This document shows, piece after piece, positions 45,070-53,305 of a stretch of 54,390 bases of DNA (its first letter is position 1; every line of letters starts with the position of its first letter). Where the stretch lies: the NCBI GenBank assembly GCA_052140165.1, contig JBKQUM010000170.1, positions 1 through 54,390 of the forward strand. Direction: 5' to 3'. The translations under genes and the position numbers were made by a program. The notes beneath the pieces were generated by a model. It did no database searches and was not told the DNA's origin. It saw only the letters and a list, made by a program, of their open reading frames with translations. This DNA is from Bog-473 sp052140165. GTDB taxonomy: Bacteria > Actinomycetota > Acidimicrobiia > Acidimicrobiales > RAAP-2.

Positions 45070-46764
45070 TTAGCCGAGGGTCTCCTCGGAACCCATTCCG
45101 GCGCCGTGCCCGAGCGGCTCGTCTGCCAGCAGCCGCACGACCGGCAAAGAGATCGATGACGGCCGGGAGGCGTCGTGGAAGACCTCCTGGTCCGCCGAGC
45201 GCATCGTGGTCGCCGTGGCGAGGGGCTCGCCGGTGCCCGTGTTGCGGCAGAACAGCGGGTGGGCCCCGCTGGAGACCTGGAGCCGGATGCGGTGGCCGGC
45301 GCGGAAGGTATTGGCCGTCGGCCACATGGCGACGTCCAGCTTGAAGACGCCGTCCTCCCGCGTGTGCACCGACCCAGGCGTCAGCCGCACGATTCCGTCA
45401 CTGAGGTTGAACGACCTGCCCTTCTCCGACACGTCGCAGAGCCGCACGAAGAAGTCCGTGTGCTCGAGTGACGAGCGCAGGTACAGCTCCGCCGTCAGCG
45501 GCCCGATGACGGTGAGGTCCTCGGCCAGTACCGGACTGGTGTACGTCAGCACATCGTTGCGGTGCTCACGCCTGCGCTGGTCCTTCCGTCCCGCGGTGCG
45601 GACGTTGAGCGAGGCTCCGCCCACGGCCGGTGTCGGGTCGTGCGGGTTGTAGTGGAAGCGGTCGGGCGCGCTCTCCGCCGGTGGCTCGGTGCTCAGCGTG
45701 CCCCAGCGTCCGAGGTACCACCGCTGCGCCTCCCCCGCCGGCGGCCACAGCGAGAACTCCTGCCAGGTGCGCGAACCCATGACGAACAGACGTACCGGCG
45801 CCCGTGGCTCCCGGCCCGCTCGCTCGCCGAGCTGCTCCTCGTACCATTCGGGCCCGTCACGCACCGTCTCGCCGAAGAGGCCCGGGCTCGAGTGCGTCCA
45901 CGGGCCGACGGTGAGGCGGGCCGGTCGGCCCGCTCGGCGCAGCGCCTCGTAGTCGGCCACCTGGGCCGCCAGGAACAGGTCGTACCACCCGCCGACCAGG
46001 CTGGCGGGGGGCACCTTCTCGAGCCGCCGCCCGAAGTCGACGCCGTCCCACCACGGGTCCCCCGGAGTGCTGTGCTCGAGCCAGTCCTGGTACGGGGGCG
46101 CGGTCTGCCCGATGGCCGCCACGTCACACTTCCCGAGGGGGAGGACGTCGGTGGCGGCCGTCAGGACCTTGGTGCCCCCCAGCTGGGTGCGCAGGACGGT
46201 GCGCCAACCGAGCTCCTGGTGCTGAAGCTGGTAGATCCAGGCCAGTGCCATCTCGAGCGCGAAGCATCCGCCCGGGTACACGATGGCGTCACGGATGTTG
46301 GACGCGGTGATCTGCAGGCCCAGCGCCTTGACGAAGTCGGGCGCGTCCTGCGCGATGGCCCACTGCGTGACGCCGAGGTAGCTCCCGCCCCACATGACGA
46401 GACGGCCGTCGAACCACGGCTGGGCCGCCACCCACTCGAGGGTCGCGTGGCCGTCGGCCTGCTCGTTGCGGACGGGATCCCACTGCCCCTCCGAGCCGAA
46501 CGTCCCGCGGCAGCTCTGGATGACCGTCTGGTAGCCGCGCTCGGCGTACAGCCGGCCGAGCGGACCGATGATGCGCCGCCCGTACGGGGTTCGGATCAGC
46601 ACCGTCGGCAGGTCACCCGACGTCGTCGTCGGGAACCAGCGGTCGGCCAGGAGGACGGCGCCGTCGGGCATCTTGGCCGCCAGGTCGCGTTCGACCGAGA
46701 TGCTCTTCGTCCGCGCCGGCGGGAGGCCGACCAACGACGCTGCCATCCGGCTCCACACGGTCAT
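45070..46764 (-). CDS. CocE/NonD family hydrolase (X-Pro dipeptidyl-peptidase S15 type)
   Basis: A 564-residue serine hydrolase. The S15 domain begins with AAKMPDGAVLLADRWFP and PTVLIRTPYGR; RGTFGSEGQWDPVRNEQADGHATLEWVAAQPW leads to the nucleophile in MWGGSYLGVTQW. The His region is GPWTHSSPG. The C-terminal jelly-roll domain (about 390-540) has TVIGPLTAELYLRSS, FFVRLCDVSEKGRSFNLSDGIVRL and the IRLQVSSGAHPLFCRN segment typical of X-Pro dipeptidyl-peptidase C-domains. Members cleave acyl esters or peptides; the substrate is unknown. No signal peptide. It follows cimA after 48 bases. Confidence 0.9.
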   Translation of the reverse strand: MTVWSRMAASLVGLPPARTKSISVERDLAAKMPDGAVLLADRWFPTTTSGDLPTVLIRTPYGRRIIGPLGRLYAERGYQTVIQSCRGTFGSEGQWDPVRNEQADGHATLEWVAAQPWFDGRLVMWGGSYLGVTQWAIAQDAPDFVKALGLQITASNIRDAIVYPGGCFALEMALAWIYQLQHQELGWRTVLRTQLGGTKVLTAATDVLPLGKCDVAAIGQTAPPYQDWLEHSTPGDPWWDGVDFGRRLEKVPPASLVGGWYDLFLAAQVADYEALRRAGRPARLTVGPWTHSSPGLFGETVRDGPEWYEEQLGERAGREPRAPVRLFVMGSRTWQEFSLWPPAGEAQRWYLGRWGTLSTEPPAESAPDRFHYNPHDPTPAVGGASLNVRTAGRKDQRRREHRNDVLTYTSPVLAEDLTVIGPLTAELYLRSSLEHTDFFVRLCDVSEKGRSFNLSDGIVRLTPGSVHTREDGVFKLDVAMWPTANTFRAGHRIRLQVSSGAHPLFCRNTGTGEPLATATTMRSADQEVFHDASRPSSISLPVVRLLADEPLGHGAGMGSEETLG

Positions 46765-46812
46765 GACCGACCCCCTGTCCCCCCTGGTGACGCGGGGCTG
46801 CCTCGTCCCCCG

Positions 46813-48522
46813 CTAGGTCGCGTGGAGCAGCCCGAAGACGATCGAATCGTAGAGGGCCTGCCAGCTCGCCTCAATAATGTTCTCCGACACCCCGATCGTG
46901 GTCCAGGTGCGCTGCCCGTCCGTCGTGTCCACCAGGACACGGGTGACCGCGCCGGTGCCCCGGCCCGTGTCGAGGACGCGCACCCGGTAATCGGTCAGGT
47001 GGATGTGGTCGAGTGCCGGGAACTTGGGCCCGATGGCGCCCCGCAGCGCTCCGTCGAGGGCGTTGACCGGGCCGTTGCCCTCCGCCACGGCCACGATGCG
47101 CTCGGACCCCACGTGGACCTTGACCGTCGCCTCGGTCATCACACCGGACATGGAGCCGGTGACGGACGGCGTCGCCTCGTCGGCGTCGGCCCTCTCGCCG
47201 TGGTCGGTGATGACGCGGAACGACTCCACCGTGAAGTAGTCCGACACCCACCCGGTCGCCCGGCGGAGCAGGAGCTCGAGGGAGCCGTCGGCCACCTCGA
47301 AGTGGTAGCCCTCGTGCTCCAGGTGCTTGAGCTCGTCCAGGACCCTTCCGATGACCTCGCCGTCGAGCTCGAGGCCGAGCTCGGCCGCCTTCATGGCCAG
47401 CGTCGAGCGGCCCGCCATCTCCGAGACCACCACGCGGGTCCCGTTGCCGACGAGGTTCGGCTCGACGTGCTCGTAGAGGTCGGCGCTGCGCGCCACCGCG
47501 CTGGCGTGCAGGCCGCCCTTGTGGGCGAACACCGAGTTCCCGACGTAGGGCTGCTGGGGGTTCGGCGCGATGTTGACCAGCTCGGCGATGTGGTGCGCGA
47601 CGGGCGTCAGCCGCTCCAGGCGGTCGGCGGGGATGGTGCGGATGTTCAGCTTGAGTGACAGGTTGGGGATGGCGGCCGACAGGTCCGTGTTGCCCGCCCT
47701 CTCGCCGTAGCCGTTGATGCAGCCCTGCACCTGGGTCGCGCCCGCCTGCACGGCCACCAGGGAGTTGGCGACGGCGCACCCGGTGTCGTTGTGGCAGTGG
47801 ATGCCCAGCTGCGCGCTGGTGCGGGCGCGTACGTCGGCCACGGCCTGGCCCACGTCGTCGGGCAGCGAGCCGCCGTTCGTGTCACACAGCACCAGCGCCT
47901 CGGCACCGGCCTCTTCCGCGGCGGCCAGCACCGACAGCGCGAACTCCGGATTGCCGCGGTAGCCGTCGAAGAAGTGCTCCGCGTCGAGGAACACGCGCAG
48001 GTCGTGCTCCCTCAGGTAGCGCACCGAGTCGGCCACCATGGCGACCGCCTCGTCGAGGGACGTGCGCAGCGCCTCGGCGACATGGCGGTCCCACGACTTG
48101 GCCACGATGCAGGCGACAGGCGCGCCGGCGTCCCTCAGGTCGGCAAGGACGGCGTCGTGCTCGGGCTTGACCCCGGCCCGCCGGGTGGAGCCGAACGCCA
48201 CCAGCGTCGCTGTGCCGAGCGTGAGCTCCTTCTTGGCCCGCTCGAAGAACTCGATGTCCTTTGGGTTCGCCCCGGGCCAGCCGCCCTCGATGTAGGTCAC
48301 CCCGAGGTGGTCGAGCTGCTCGGCCACTCGGAGCTTGTCGTCGACCGTGAGCGACAGGCCCTCCTGCTGGCTGCCGTCCCGCAGGATCGTGTCGAAGATG
48401 TCGACCGACTCGGGCAGGTCCGGTACGTAGTAATCGTGCGCGTGGGCGCGGTGGCCGTGTGCGTGGGTGTGATGCACGGCGCCGTGAGTGTGCGCGTCGG
48501 TGCCACCGCCGTCAGTCGACAT
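46813..48522 (-). CDS. cimA: Citramalate synthase with His-rich N-terminal extension
   Basis: A 569-residue enzyme of the isopropylmalate/citramalate synthase family. It condenses pyruvate and acetyl-CoA to (R)-citramalate, the first step of the pyruvate route to isoleucine. Motifs are FDTILRDGSQQEGLSLTVDDKL (metal-binding Asp and catalytic Arg), VLCDTNGGSLPDDV, LGIHCHNDTGCAVANS, and GCINGYGERAGNTDL. The C-terminal 170 residues form the LeuA-type allosteric domain (about 420-560), so end-product control is expected. Residues 11-29 contain nine histidines, an extension absent in relatives and with no later start codon to avoid it. The gene follows ilvE by overlap (11 bases), in the order leuB-ilvE-cimA. 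Confidence 0.93.
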   Translation of the reverse strand: MSTDGGGTDAHTHGAVHHTHAHGHRAHAHDYYVPDLPESVDIFDTILRDGSQQEGLSLTVDDKLRVAEQLDHLGVTYIEGGWPGANPKDIEFFERAKKELTLGTATLVAFGSTRRAGVKPEHDAVLADLRDAGAPVACIVAKSWDRHVAEALRTSLDEAVAMVADSVRYLREHDLRVFLDAEHFFDGYRGNPEFALSVLAAAEEAGAEALVLCDTNGGSLPDDVGQAVADVRARTSAQLGIHCHNDTGCAVANSLVAVQAGATQVQGCINGYGERAGNTDLSAAIPNLSLKLNIRTIPADRLERLTPVAHHIAELVNIAPNPQQPYVGNSVFAHKGGLHASAVARSADLYEHVEPNLVGNGTRVVVSEMAGRSTLAMKAAELGLELDGEVIGRVLDELKHLEHEGYHFEVADGSLELLLRRATGWVSDYFTVESFRVITDHGERADADEATPSVTGSMSGVMTEATVKVHVGSERIVAVAEGNGPVNALDGALRGAIGPKFPALDHIHLTDYRVRVLDTGRGTGAVTRVLVDTTDGQRTWTTIGVSENIIEASWQALYDSIVFGLLHAT

Positions 48523-49441
48523 GGTCCAGCCATTCCTTGTACCGGTCTACCTCGCCGCGCACGGTGGCGAAGTAGGTCTGCTGGATCTCCTTGGTGATCC
48601 GCCCCGGGTGCCCCGGGCCCACCGGACGGTCGTCAACGGCGCGGATGGGCACGACCTCGGCCGCCGTCCCGGTGAGGAAGGCCTCGTCGGCCAGGTAGAG
48701 GTCCGTACGGATGATGTGCTCGTGGCGCACCTCGAACCCCAGGTCGCGCGCGATCGTCTCGACGGAATCTTGCGTGATCCCCTCGAGCGCCCCGGCGTCG
48801 GACGTGGGGGGCGTGATGATGACGCCGTCACGCACGATGAAGATGTTCTCGCCGGTGCACTCGCTGACCCGGCCGTTGGGTGCGAGCAGGATGGCCTCGT
48901 CATAGCCGGCCTTGATCGCCTCGACCTTGGCCAGTGACGAGTTCACGTACATCCCGGTTCCCTTGGCCGCCGTCGGCACCGCGTTGGGGTCGTGGCGCTG
49001 CCACGAGCTGATCTTGCATGACACGCCGTTGGCGATGCCCTCGTCGCCCAGGTAGGTGCCCCAGGGCCAGGCGGCCACCGAGACGTTCACCGGGCAGGGT
49101 AGGGGGTTGAGGCCCATTTCTCCGTAGCCGAGGTAGACGAGCGGCCGGATGTAGCAGCCGTCGTGCATCCCGTTCGCGCGCACCACGAGCCGTGTGGCCT
49201 CAATGATCTCGTCCACCGTGAAGGGGACGTCGATCATGAAGATCTTGGCCGAGTCGAACAGCCGGCGGATGTGGTCGCCCAGCCGGAACACCGCAACGCC
49301 CCGGCTGGTCGGGTAGGCGCGGATGCCCTCGAAGACTCCGGAGCCGTAGTGCATGGTGTGGGTGAGCACGTGCACCCTGGCGTCGGCCCAGTCGACCAGC
49401 TCGCCGTCCATCCAGATCTTCTCGGTCGGGGTGATGGGCAT
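48512..49441 (-). CDS. ilvE: Branched-chain amino acid aminotransferase
   Basis: A 309-residue fold-type IV PLP enzyme performing the last step in isoleucine, leucine and valine synthesis. KIWMDGELVDWADARVHVLTHTMHYGSGVFEGIRAY is the family start, GCYIRPLVYLGYGEMGLNP follows, the PLP Lys is in PTAAKGTGMYVNSSLA, and the cofactor phosphate region is ECTGENIFIVRDGVIITPP with GITQDSV. ATG at 49441 lies five bases after the leuB stop. The 3' end overlaps the cimA start by 11 bases, so leuB, ilvE and cimA form one translationally linked operon. Confidence 0.96.
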   Translation of the reverse strand: MPITPTEKIWMDGELVDWADARVHVLTHTMHYGSGVFEGIRAYPTSRGVAVFRLGDHIRRLFDSAKIFMIDVPFTVDEIIEATRLVVRANGMHDGCYIRPLVYLGYGEMGLNPLPCPVNVSVAAWPWGTYLGDEGIANGVSCKISSWQRHDPNAVPTAAKGTGMYVNSSLAKVEAIKAGYDEAILLAPNGRVSECTGENIFIVRDGVIITPPTSDAGALEGITQDSVETIARDLGFEVRHEHIIRTDLYLADEAFLTGTAAEVVPIRAVDDRPVGPGHPGRITKEIQQTYFATVRGEVDRYKEWLDHVD

Positions 49442-49446
49442 TGCGG

Positions 49447-50508
49447 CTACAGCCTTTCTGCGATGGCGTCGCCCACGGCGGTCGTGGACAGCTGCTCGTT
49501 GGAGGTGGGGATGTCGGGGTTGGACATGGCGTCGGTCTGCTCGGCGACCGCCTTCGCGATGCGGTTGGCGGCGTCGCTCTCCCCGAGGTGCTCGAGCATG
49601 AGCGCGGCCGAGTGGATGGCGGCCAGCGGGTTGGCGATGCCCCGGCCCGCGATGTCGTGCGCGGCGCCGTGCACGGGCTCGAAGAGCGACGGCCCGGTCC
49701 GGGCGGGGTTCAGGTTGGCCGAGGCCGCGAAGCCGATCCCGCCGCTGACCGCGCCGGCCAGGTCGGTCAGGATGTCGCCGAACAGGTTGTCGGTGACGAT
49801 GACGTCGTAGCGCTTCGGGTTCTCCACCAGGTAGATGCAGGCGGCATCGACGTGGTTGTAGTCCCAGTCGACGTCGGGGTACTCGGCTGAGACCTCGCTG
49901 ACGGTGCGGTGCCACAGGTCGCCGGCGAAGGTGAGCACGTTGGTCTTGTGCACGAGGGTGAGATGGCGGCCCGGCCGGCGCGCCGCCAGGTCGAACGCGA
50001 AGCGCACGCAGCGCTCGGCGCCGTGACGGGTGTTGACCGAGCCCTGGGTGGCCACCTCGTGCGGGGTCCCCTTGCGCAGGAAGCCCCCCTCGCCCGCGTA
50101 GGTGCCCTCGGTGTTCTCCCGGATAACCACGAAGTCCGCCCCCGCGGCGACCGATCCGGGAACGCCGGCGAAGGGGCGCAGGTTGACGAAGAGGTCGAGG
50201 TCGAAGCGGAGCCGGAGCAGCATGCCGCGCTCCAGGGTCCCGGGCGGGACGGCGGTGTCACCGACCGGCGGGCCTATGGCGCCCAGGAGGATGGCGTCGA
50301 AGCCCCGCAACTCGGTGAGGGTCTCGTCGGGAAGGACGACGCCGTCACGCAGGTAGCGCGCCGCTCCGAGGTCGAAGTGGGTGGTGTCGAGGTCGACGCC
50401 CGCCGCTGCCACGACCTTGAGGGCCTCGGCGCAGACCTCCGGCCCGATGCCGTCTCCGCCGATGACGGCCACCCGATGCCTGGTGCTGCCGCTGCTCACA
50501 GTCCCCAT
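49447..50508 (-). CDS. leuB: 3-isopropylmalate dehydrogenase
   Basis: A 353-residue NAD-dependent oxidative decarboxylase. VAVIGGDGIGPEVCAEALKV, LLGAIGPPVGD, LRFDLDLFVNLRPF (substrate Arg), FVVIRENTEGTYAGEGG, VHKTNVLTFAGDLW and VTDNLFGDILTDLAGAV (Mg-binding Asp) are present. It serves leucine synthesis and can also act on 3-methylmalate in the citramalate route to isoleucine, which fits cimA in the same operon. ATG at 50508 is the start. It is the first structural gene of the operon, preceded by a 150-base leader with a short peptide and a terminator-like hairpin. Confidence 0.96.
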   Translation of the reverse strand: MGTVSSGSTRHRVAVIGGDGIGPEVCAEALKVVAAAGVDLDTTHFDLGAARYLRDGVVLPDETLTELRGFDAILLGAIGPPVGDTAVPPGTLERGMLLRLRFDLDLFVNLRPFAGVPGSVAAGADFVVIRENTEGTYAGEGGFLRKGTPHEVATQGSVNTRHGAERCVRFAFDLAARRPGRHLTLVHKTNVLTFAGDLWHRTVSEVSAEYPDVDWDYNHVDAACIYLVENPKRYDVIVTDNLFGDILTDLAGAVSGGIGFAASANLNPARTGPSLFEPVHGAAHDIAGRGIANPLAAIHSAALMLEHLGESDAANRIAKAVAEQTDAMSNPDIPTSNEQLSTTAVGDAIAERL

Positions 50509-50561
50509 TCTCCCTTGTCTTGTGTTCGTCCCGGTGCGCCCGGACCTTGAACCGGGCCGGA

Positions 50562-50592
50562 AATTGAAAAACCGCCCACTCGGTGGACGGTT
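50562..50592 (-). terminator. Attenuator-like terminator hairpin in the leuB leader
   Basis: On the minus strand AACCG-t-CCAC-CGA-GTGG-g-CGGTT is followed by TTTCAATTT, giving a hairpin (5+4 bp with one mismatch) ending in a U-rich tail. It lies between the leader peptide and leuB, 54 bases before the leuB ATG. The T run is on the minus strand only, so it acts on the leuB transcript. A true U-tract terminator is rare in this window and stands out. Confidence 0.75.
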
Positions 50593-50596
50593 CGAA

Positions 50597-50620
50597 GGCG
50601 CGCGGGGGGTGGTGCGCGCC
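50597..50620 (-). promoter_or_regulatory. Leader hairpin just upstream of the attenuator
   Basis: GGCGCGC ... GCGCGCC forms a 7-bp stem with a 10-base loop (ACCACCCCCC on the minus strand). Its first base overlaps the leader peptide stop codon and it ends four bases before the terminator hairpin. The position fits the pause or anti-terminator element of a peptide-coupled attenuator; alternative pairing of the loop CCAC with GTGG of the terminator is possible but short. Confidence 0.5.
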
Positions 50621-50658
50621 TAGTGAATAATGCCTACGAAGTGCTCGAAACGGTGCAT
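50620..50658 (-). CDS. Putative leader peptide of the leuB-ilvE-cimA operon
   Basis: A 12-codon frame reads MHRFEHFVGIIH then stop. It has the features expected of a control peptide: a short frame just after a promoter, a Val codon and two consecutive Ile codons near its end, and its stop at the base of a hairpin followed by a U-tract terminator. The operon downstream includes cimA, leuB and ilvE, which together make isoleucine by the citramalate route. The three His codons are not explained. The number of control codons is lower than in classical ilv or leu leaders. Confidence 0.5.
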   Translation of the reverse strand: MHRFEHFVGIIH

Positions 50659-50665
50659 AGTTCTC

Positions 50666-50696
50666 TTAGTCTCCCGCAGCCGGGCCGCCCCGTCAA
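50666..50696 (-). promoter_or_regulatory. Candidate promoter of the leuB leader
   Basis: On the minus strand TTGACG (50691-50696) is followed after 18 or 19 bases by AGACTA/GACTAA (50666-50672). Transcription would begin about at 50659, right at the leader peptide ATG, giving a leaderless or nearly leaderless peptide message. The -35 box is good, the -10 box weak. Confidence 0.45.
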
Positions 50697-50805
50697 CATC
50701 GGGTGCGGCGGCGACCGGCGGCCCTTGCGGGGCCGATTAGCCTTGTCGCTGCCGGCGCGGTGCACCGCCCCGCCGCCCGCACACACGCCTCCCGGAGGAC
50801 ACGCC

Positions 50806-51306
50806 GTGACGAACGCATCCGCCAACCAGACCGAGACGACCAAGCTGACGCAGGCCACCTACGACCGGCTGGTGGCCGAGCTCGAGGACCTGACCACCCG
50901 CGGCCGGGTGGAGATCGCCCAGCACATCGAAGCGGCCCGGGCACTCGGCGACCTGAGCGAGAACGGCGACTACCACGCGGCCAAGGACGCCCAGGGCAAG
51001 ATGGAATCGCGCATCCGTCAGCTCCAGGCCATGCTCAAGGAGGTCGAGATCGTCGACGAGGCCGGTGCCGACGACGGGTCCGTCTCCCTGGGCAGCACGG
51101 TGGAGCTGCGCTACGAGGGTGACGACGAGGACGACACCCAGAAGTTCTTCGTGGGCTCCATCGAGGAGCGCCAGGGAGACCTGCCCGTGGTCTCACCCAG
51201 CTCGCCGCTGGGCCAGATGCTGGTGGGGCGCGGCGCCGGGGACACGGTCGAGTACAAGGCGCCCGGCGGCATGCTGAAGGTCCACATCGTCGCCGTCACG
51301 CGCTGA
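50806..51306 (+). CDS. greA: Transcription elongation factor GreA
   Basis: A 166-residue factor that makes stalled RNA polymerase cut its backtracked transcript. GTG at 50806 has a GGAGG site. The N-terminal coiled coil (about 10-85) ends in the conserved tip sequence GDLSENGDYHAAKDAQGKME with the two acidic residues that position Mg. The C-terminal FKBP-like part has VSLGSTVELRYEGDDED, VVSPSSPLGQMLVGRGAGDTVEY. The start of leuC overlaps its stop codon (TGATG), so greA heads a greA-leuC-leuD operon, an unusual partnership. It diverges from the leuB leader. Confidence 0.95.
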   Translation: MTNASANQTETTKLTQATYDRLVAELEDLTTRGRVEIAQHIEAARALGDLSENGDYHAAKDAQGKMESRIRQLQAMLKEVEIVDEAGADDGSVSLGSTVELRYEGDDEDDTQKFFVGSIEERQGDLPVVSPSSPLGQMLVGRGAGDTVEYKAPGGMLKVHIVAVTR

Positions 51307-52709
51307 TGGCACCCCGCACGCTCAGCGAGAAGATCTGGGACGCGCACGTCGTCCATGCGACCGAGGGCGAGCCCGACCTGCTGTTCATCGACCTGCACCT
51401 GGTGCATGAGGTCACCTCGCCGCAGGCCTTCGACGGGTTGCGCCTGGCCGGGCGCACCGTGCGGCGACCCGACCTGACCGTGGCGACGGCGGACCACAAC
51501 GTCCCCACCACCGACATCGACAAGCCGGTCGCCGATCCGGTCTCCGCCCAGCAGCTCAAGGTCCTCAACGACAACACGGCCGAGTTCGGCATCACCTGCT
51601 ACCCGATGGGCGACGCCAACCAGGGCATCGTCCACATCATCGGGCCCGAGCAGGGCTGGACGCAGCCCGGCATGACGATCGTCTGCGGCGACAGCCACAC
51701 CTCCACGCACGGAGCCTTCGGCGCGCTCGCCTTCGGCATCGGCACCAGCGAGGTGGAGCACGTGCTCGCCACCCAGACGCTGCCCCAGGTGCGGCCGGAG
51801 ACGATGGCGGTAACGGTCGAGGGCGAGCTCGCTCCCGGCGTGACGGCCAAGGACGTCGCGTTGGCGGTGATCGGCACCATCGGCACCGGTGGCGGCATGG
51901 GTCACGTGATCGAGTACCGCGGCTCGGCTATCCGGGGCCTCTCCATGGAGGGCCGGATGACGCTGTGCAACATGTCGATCGAGGGCGGGGCGCGGGCCGG
52001 CCTGGTGGCGCCGGACGAGACGACGTTCGAGTACGTCAAGGGCCGCGACCACGCGCCGGCGGGTGTGGCCTGGGACGCCGCCGTGTCCTACTGGCGCACC
52101 CTGCCCACCGACGAGGGGGCGACCTTCGACCAGGAGGTCGTGCTGGACGCGGCGGCCATCACGCCACACGTCACCTGGGGCACGAACCCGGCGCAGGTGG
52201 CGCCCATCGCGGGGTCGGTGCCCGACCCCGCCTCCATGGCCGACCCCGGGGACCGGGAGGCGGCCGAGCGCGCGCTCGCCTACATGGGGCTCCGGGCCGG
52301 GACGCCGCTGCGGGAGATCCCGGTTGACACGGTGTTCCTGGGCAGCTGCACGAACTCGCGCATCGAGGACTTCCGCGCCGCAGCCGCCGTGCTCGAGGGC
52401 CGGACGATCCGCCCCGGCCTGCGCGCCCTCGCCGTGCCCGGCTCGCACCGGGTCAAGGCGCAGGCAGAGAACGAGGGCCTGGACAAGGTGTTCATGGCGG
52501 CCGGCTTCGAGTGGCGCGAGCCGGGCTGCTCCATGTGCCTGGCCATGAACCCGGACAAGCTCGCCGTGGGTGAGCGCTGCGCGTCGACCTCGAACCGCAA
52601 CTTCGAGGGCCGTCAGGGGCGTGGCGGGCGCACCCACCTCGTCTCCCCCGCCGTCGCCGCCGCCACCGCGGTCGCCGGGACGTTCGCTCTACCGGAGGAT
52701 CTGGACTGA
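51306..52709 (+). CDS. leuC: 3-isopropylmalate dehydratase large subunit
   Basis: A 467-residue aconitase-type subunit which with LeuD isomerises 2- to 3-isopropylmalate (and citramalate to methylmalate). TLSEKIWDAHVV begins the family; DHNVPT, CGDSHTSTHGAFGALAFGIGTSEVEHVLATQ and SCTNSRIEDFR follow. The [4Fe-4S] ligands are the Cys of LGSCTNSR and the two of PGCSMCLAMN. NRNFEGRQGRGGRTHLVSP closes the active site. Start is fixed by overlap with greA and stop by the leuD start (four-base coupling). It depends on Fe-S supply, for which the suf genes of this window would serve. Confidence 0.97.
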   Translation: MAPRTLSEKIWDAHVVHATEGEPDLLFIDLHLVHEVTSPQAFDGLRLAGRTVRRPDLTVATADHNVPTTDIDKPVADPVSAQQLKVLNDNTAEFGITCYPMGDANQGIVHIIGPEQGWTQPGMTIVCGDSHTSTHGAFGALAFGIGTSEVEHVLATQTLPQVRPETMAVTVEGELAPGVTAKDVALAVIGTIGTGGGMGHVIEYRGSAIRGLSMEGRMTLCNMSIEGGARAGLVAPDETTFEYVKGRDHAPAGVAWDAAVSYWRTLPTDEGATFDQEVVLDAAAITPHVTWGTNPAQVAPIAGSVPDPASMADPGDREAAERALAYMGLRAGTPLREIPVDTVFLGSCTNSRIEDFRAAAAVLEGRTIRPGLRALAVPGSHRVKAQAENEGLDKVFMAAGFEWREPGCSMCLAMNPDKLAVGERCASTSNRNFEGRQGRGGRTHLVSPAVAAATAVAGTFALPEDLD

Positions 52710-53299
52710 TGGAAGCCGTCGTCGTCGTCACCGGCCGTGCCGTGCCCCTCGACCGCACGGACGTCGACACCGATCAGATCATCCCCTCGGACTGGCTCAA
52801 GCGTGTGGAGCGGACCGGCTTCGGCGCCGGGCTCTTCTCGGAGTGGCGCGACGACCGTGACTTCGTGCTCAACAACCCCGACTTCGTGGGGGCCACGATC
52901 CTGGTGGCCGGGCACAATTTCGGCACCGGCTCCTCCCGCGAGCACGCCGTGTGGGCGCTCATGGACTTCGGGTTCCAGGCCGTGGTCTCGTCGCGCTTCG
53001 CCGACATCTTCCGCAACAACTGCACAAAGCAGGGGCTGCTCCCCGTGCAGGTGACCGAGGACCTCGACCGCGCACTGCTCGACGCGGTTGAGAAGGACCC
53101 CTCGCTCGAGATCACGATCGACGTGGCGCGCGGGACGATCGAGGCACCGGCGGCCGGGCTGGCCGGCACGTTCCCCCTCGACGAGTTCACCCGCGAGCGC
53201 CTGCTGAACGGGTGGGACGACATCGGCCTCTCGCTGCGCTACGCCGACGACATCACGGCCTACGAGCGCCGGCGCCCCGCCTTCCTGCCCTCGGCCTGA
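52709..53299 (+). CDS. leuD: 3-isopropylmalate dehydratase small subunit
   Basis: A 196-residue swivel-domain subunit. GRAVPLDRTDVDTDQIIPSDWLKRVERTGFG, NNPDFVGATILVAGHNFGTGSSREHAVWAL and FQAVVSSRFADIFRNNCTKQGLLPV are complete LeuD motifs, including the GTGSSREHA substrate loop. Its ATG overlaps the leuC stop by one base (TGATG). It ends six bases before the GNAT gene on the same strand. Confidence 0.97.
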   Translation: MEAVVVVTGRAVPLDRTDVDTDQIIPSDWLKRVERTGFGAGLFSEWRDDRDFVLNNPDFVGATILVAGHNFGTGSSREHAVWALMDFGFQAVVSSRFADIFRNNCTKQGLLPVQVTEDLDRALLDAVEKDPSLEITIDVARGTIEAPAAGLAGTFPLDEFTRERLLNGWDDIGLSLRYADDITAYERRRPAFLPSA

Positions 53300-53305
53300 C
53301 CCGCC

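Noticed and set aside
45562..47658. Plus-strand frame of nearly 700 codons opposite the CocE and cimA genes
   Set aside because: It spans two real minus-strand genes and their gap and shows no motif.
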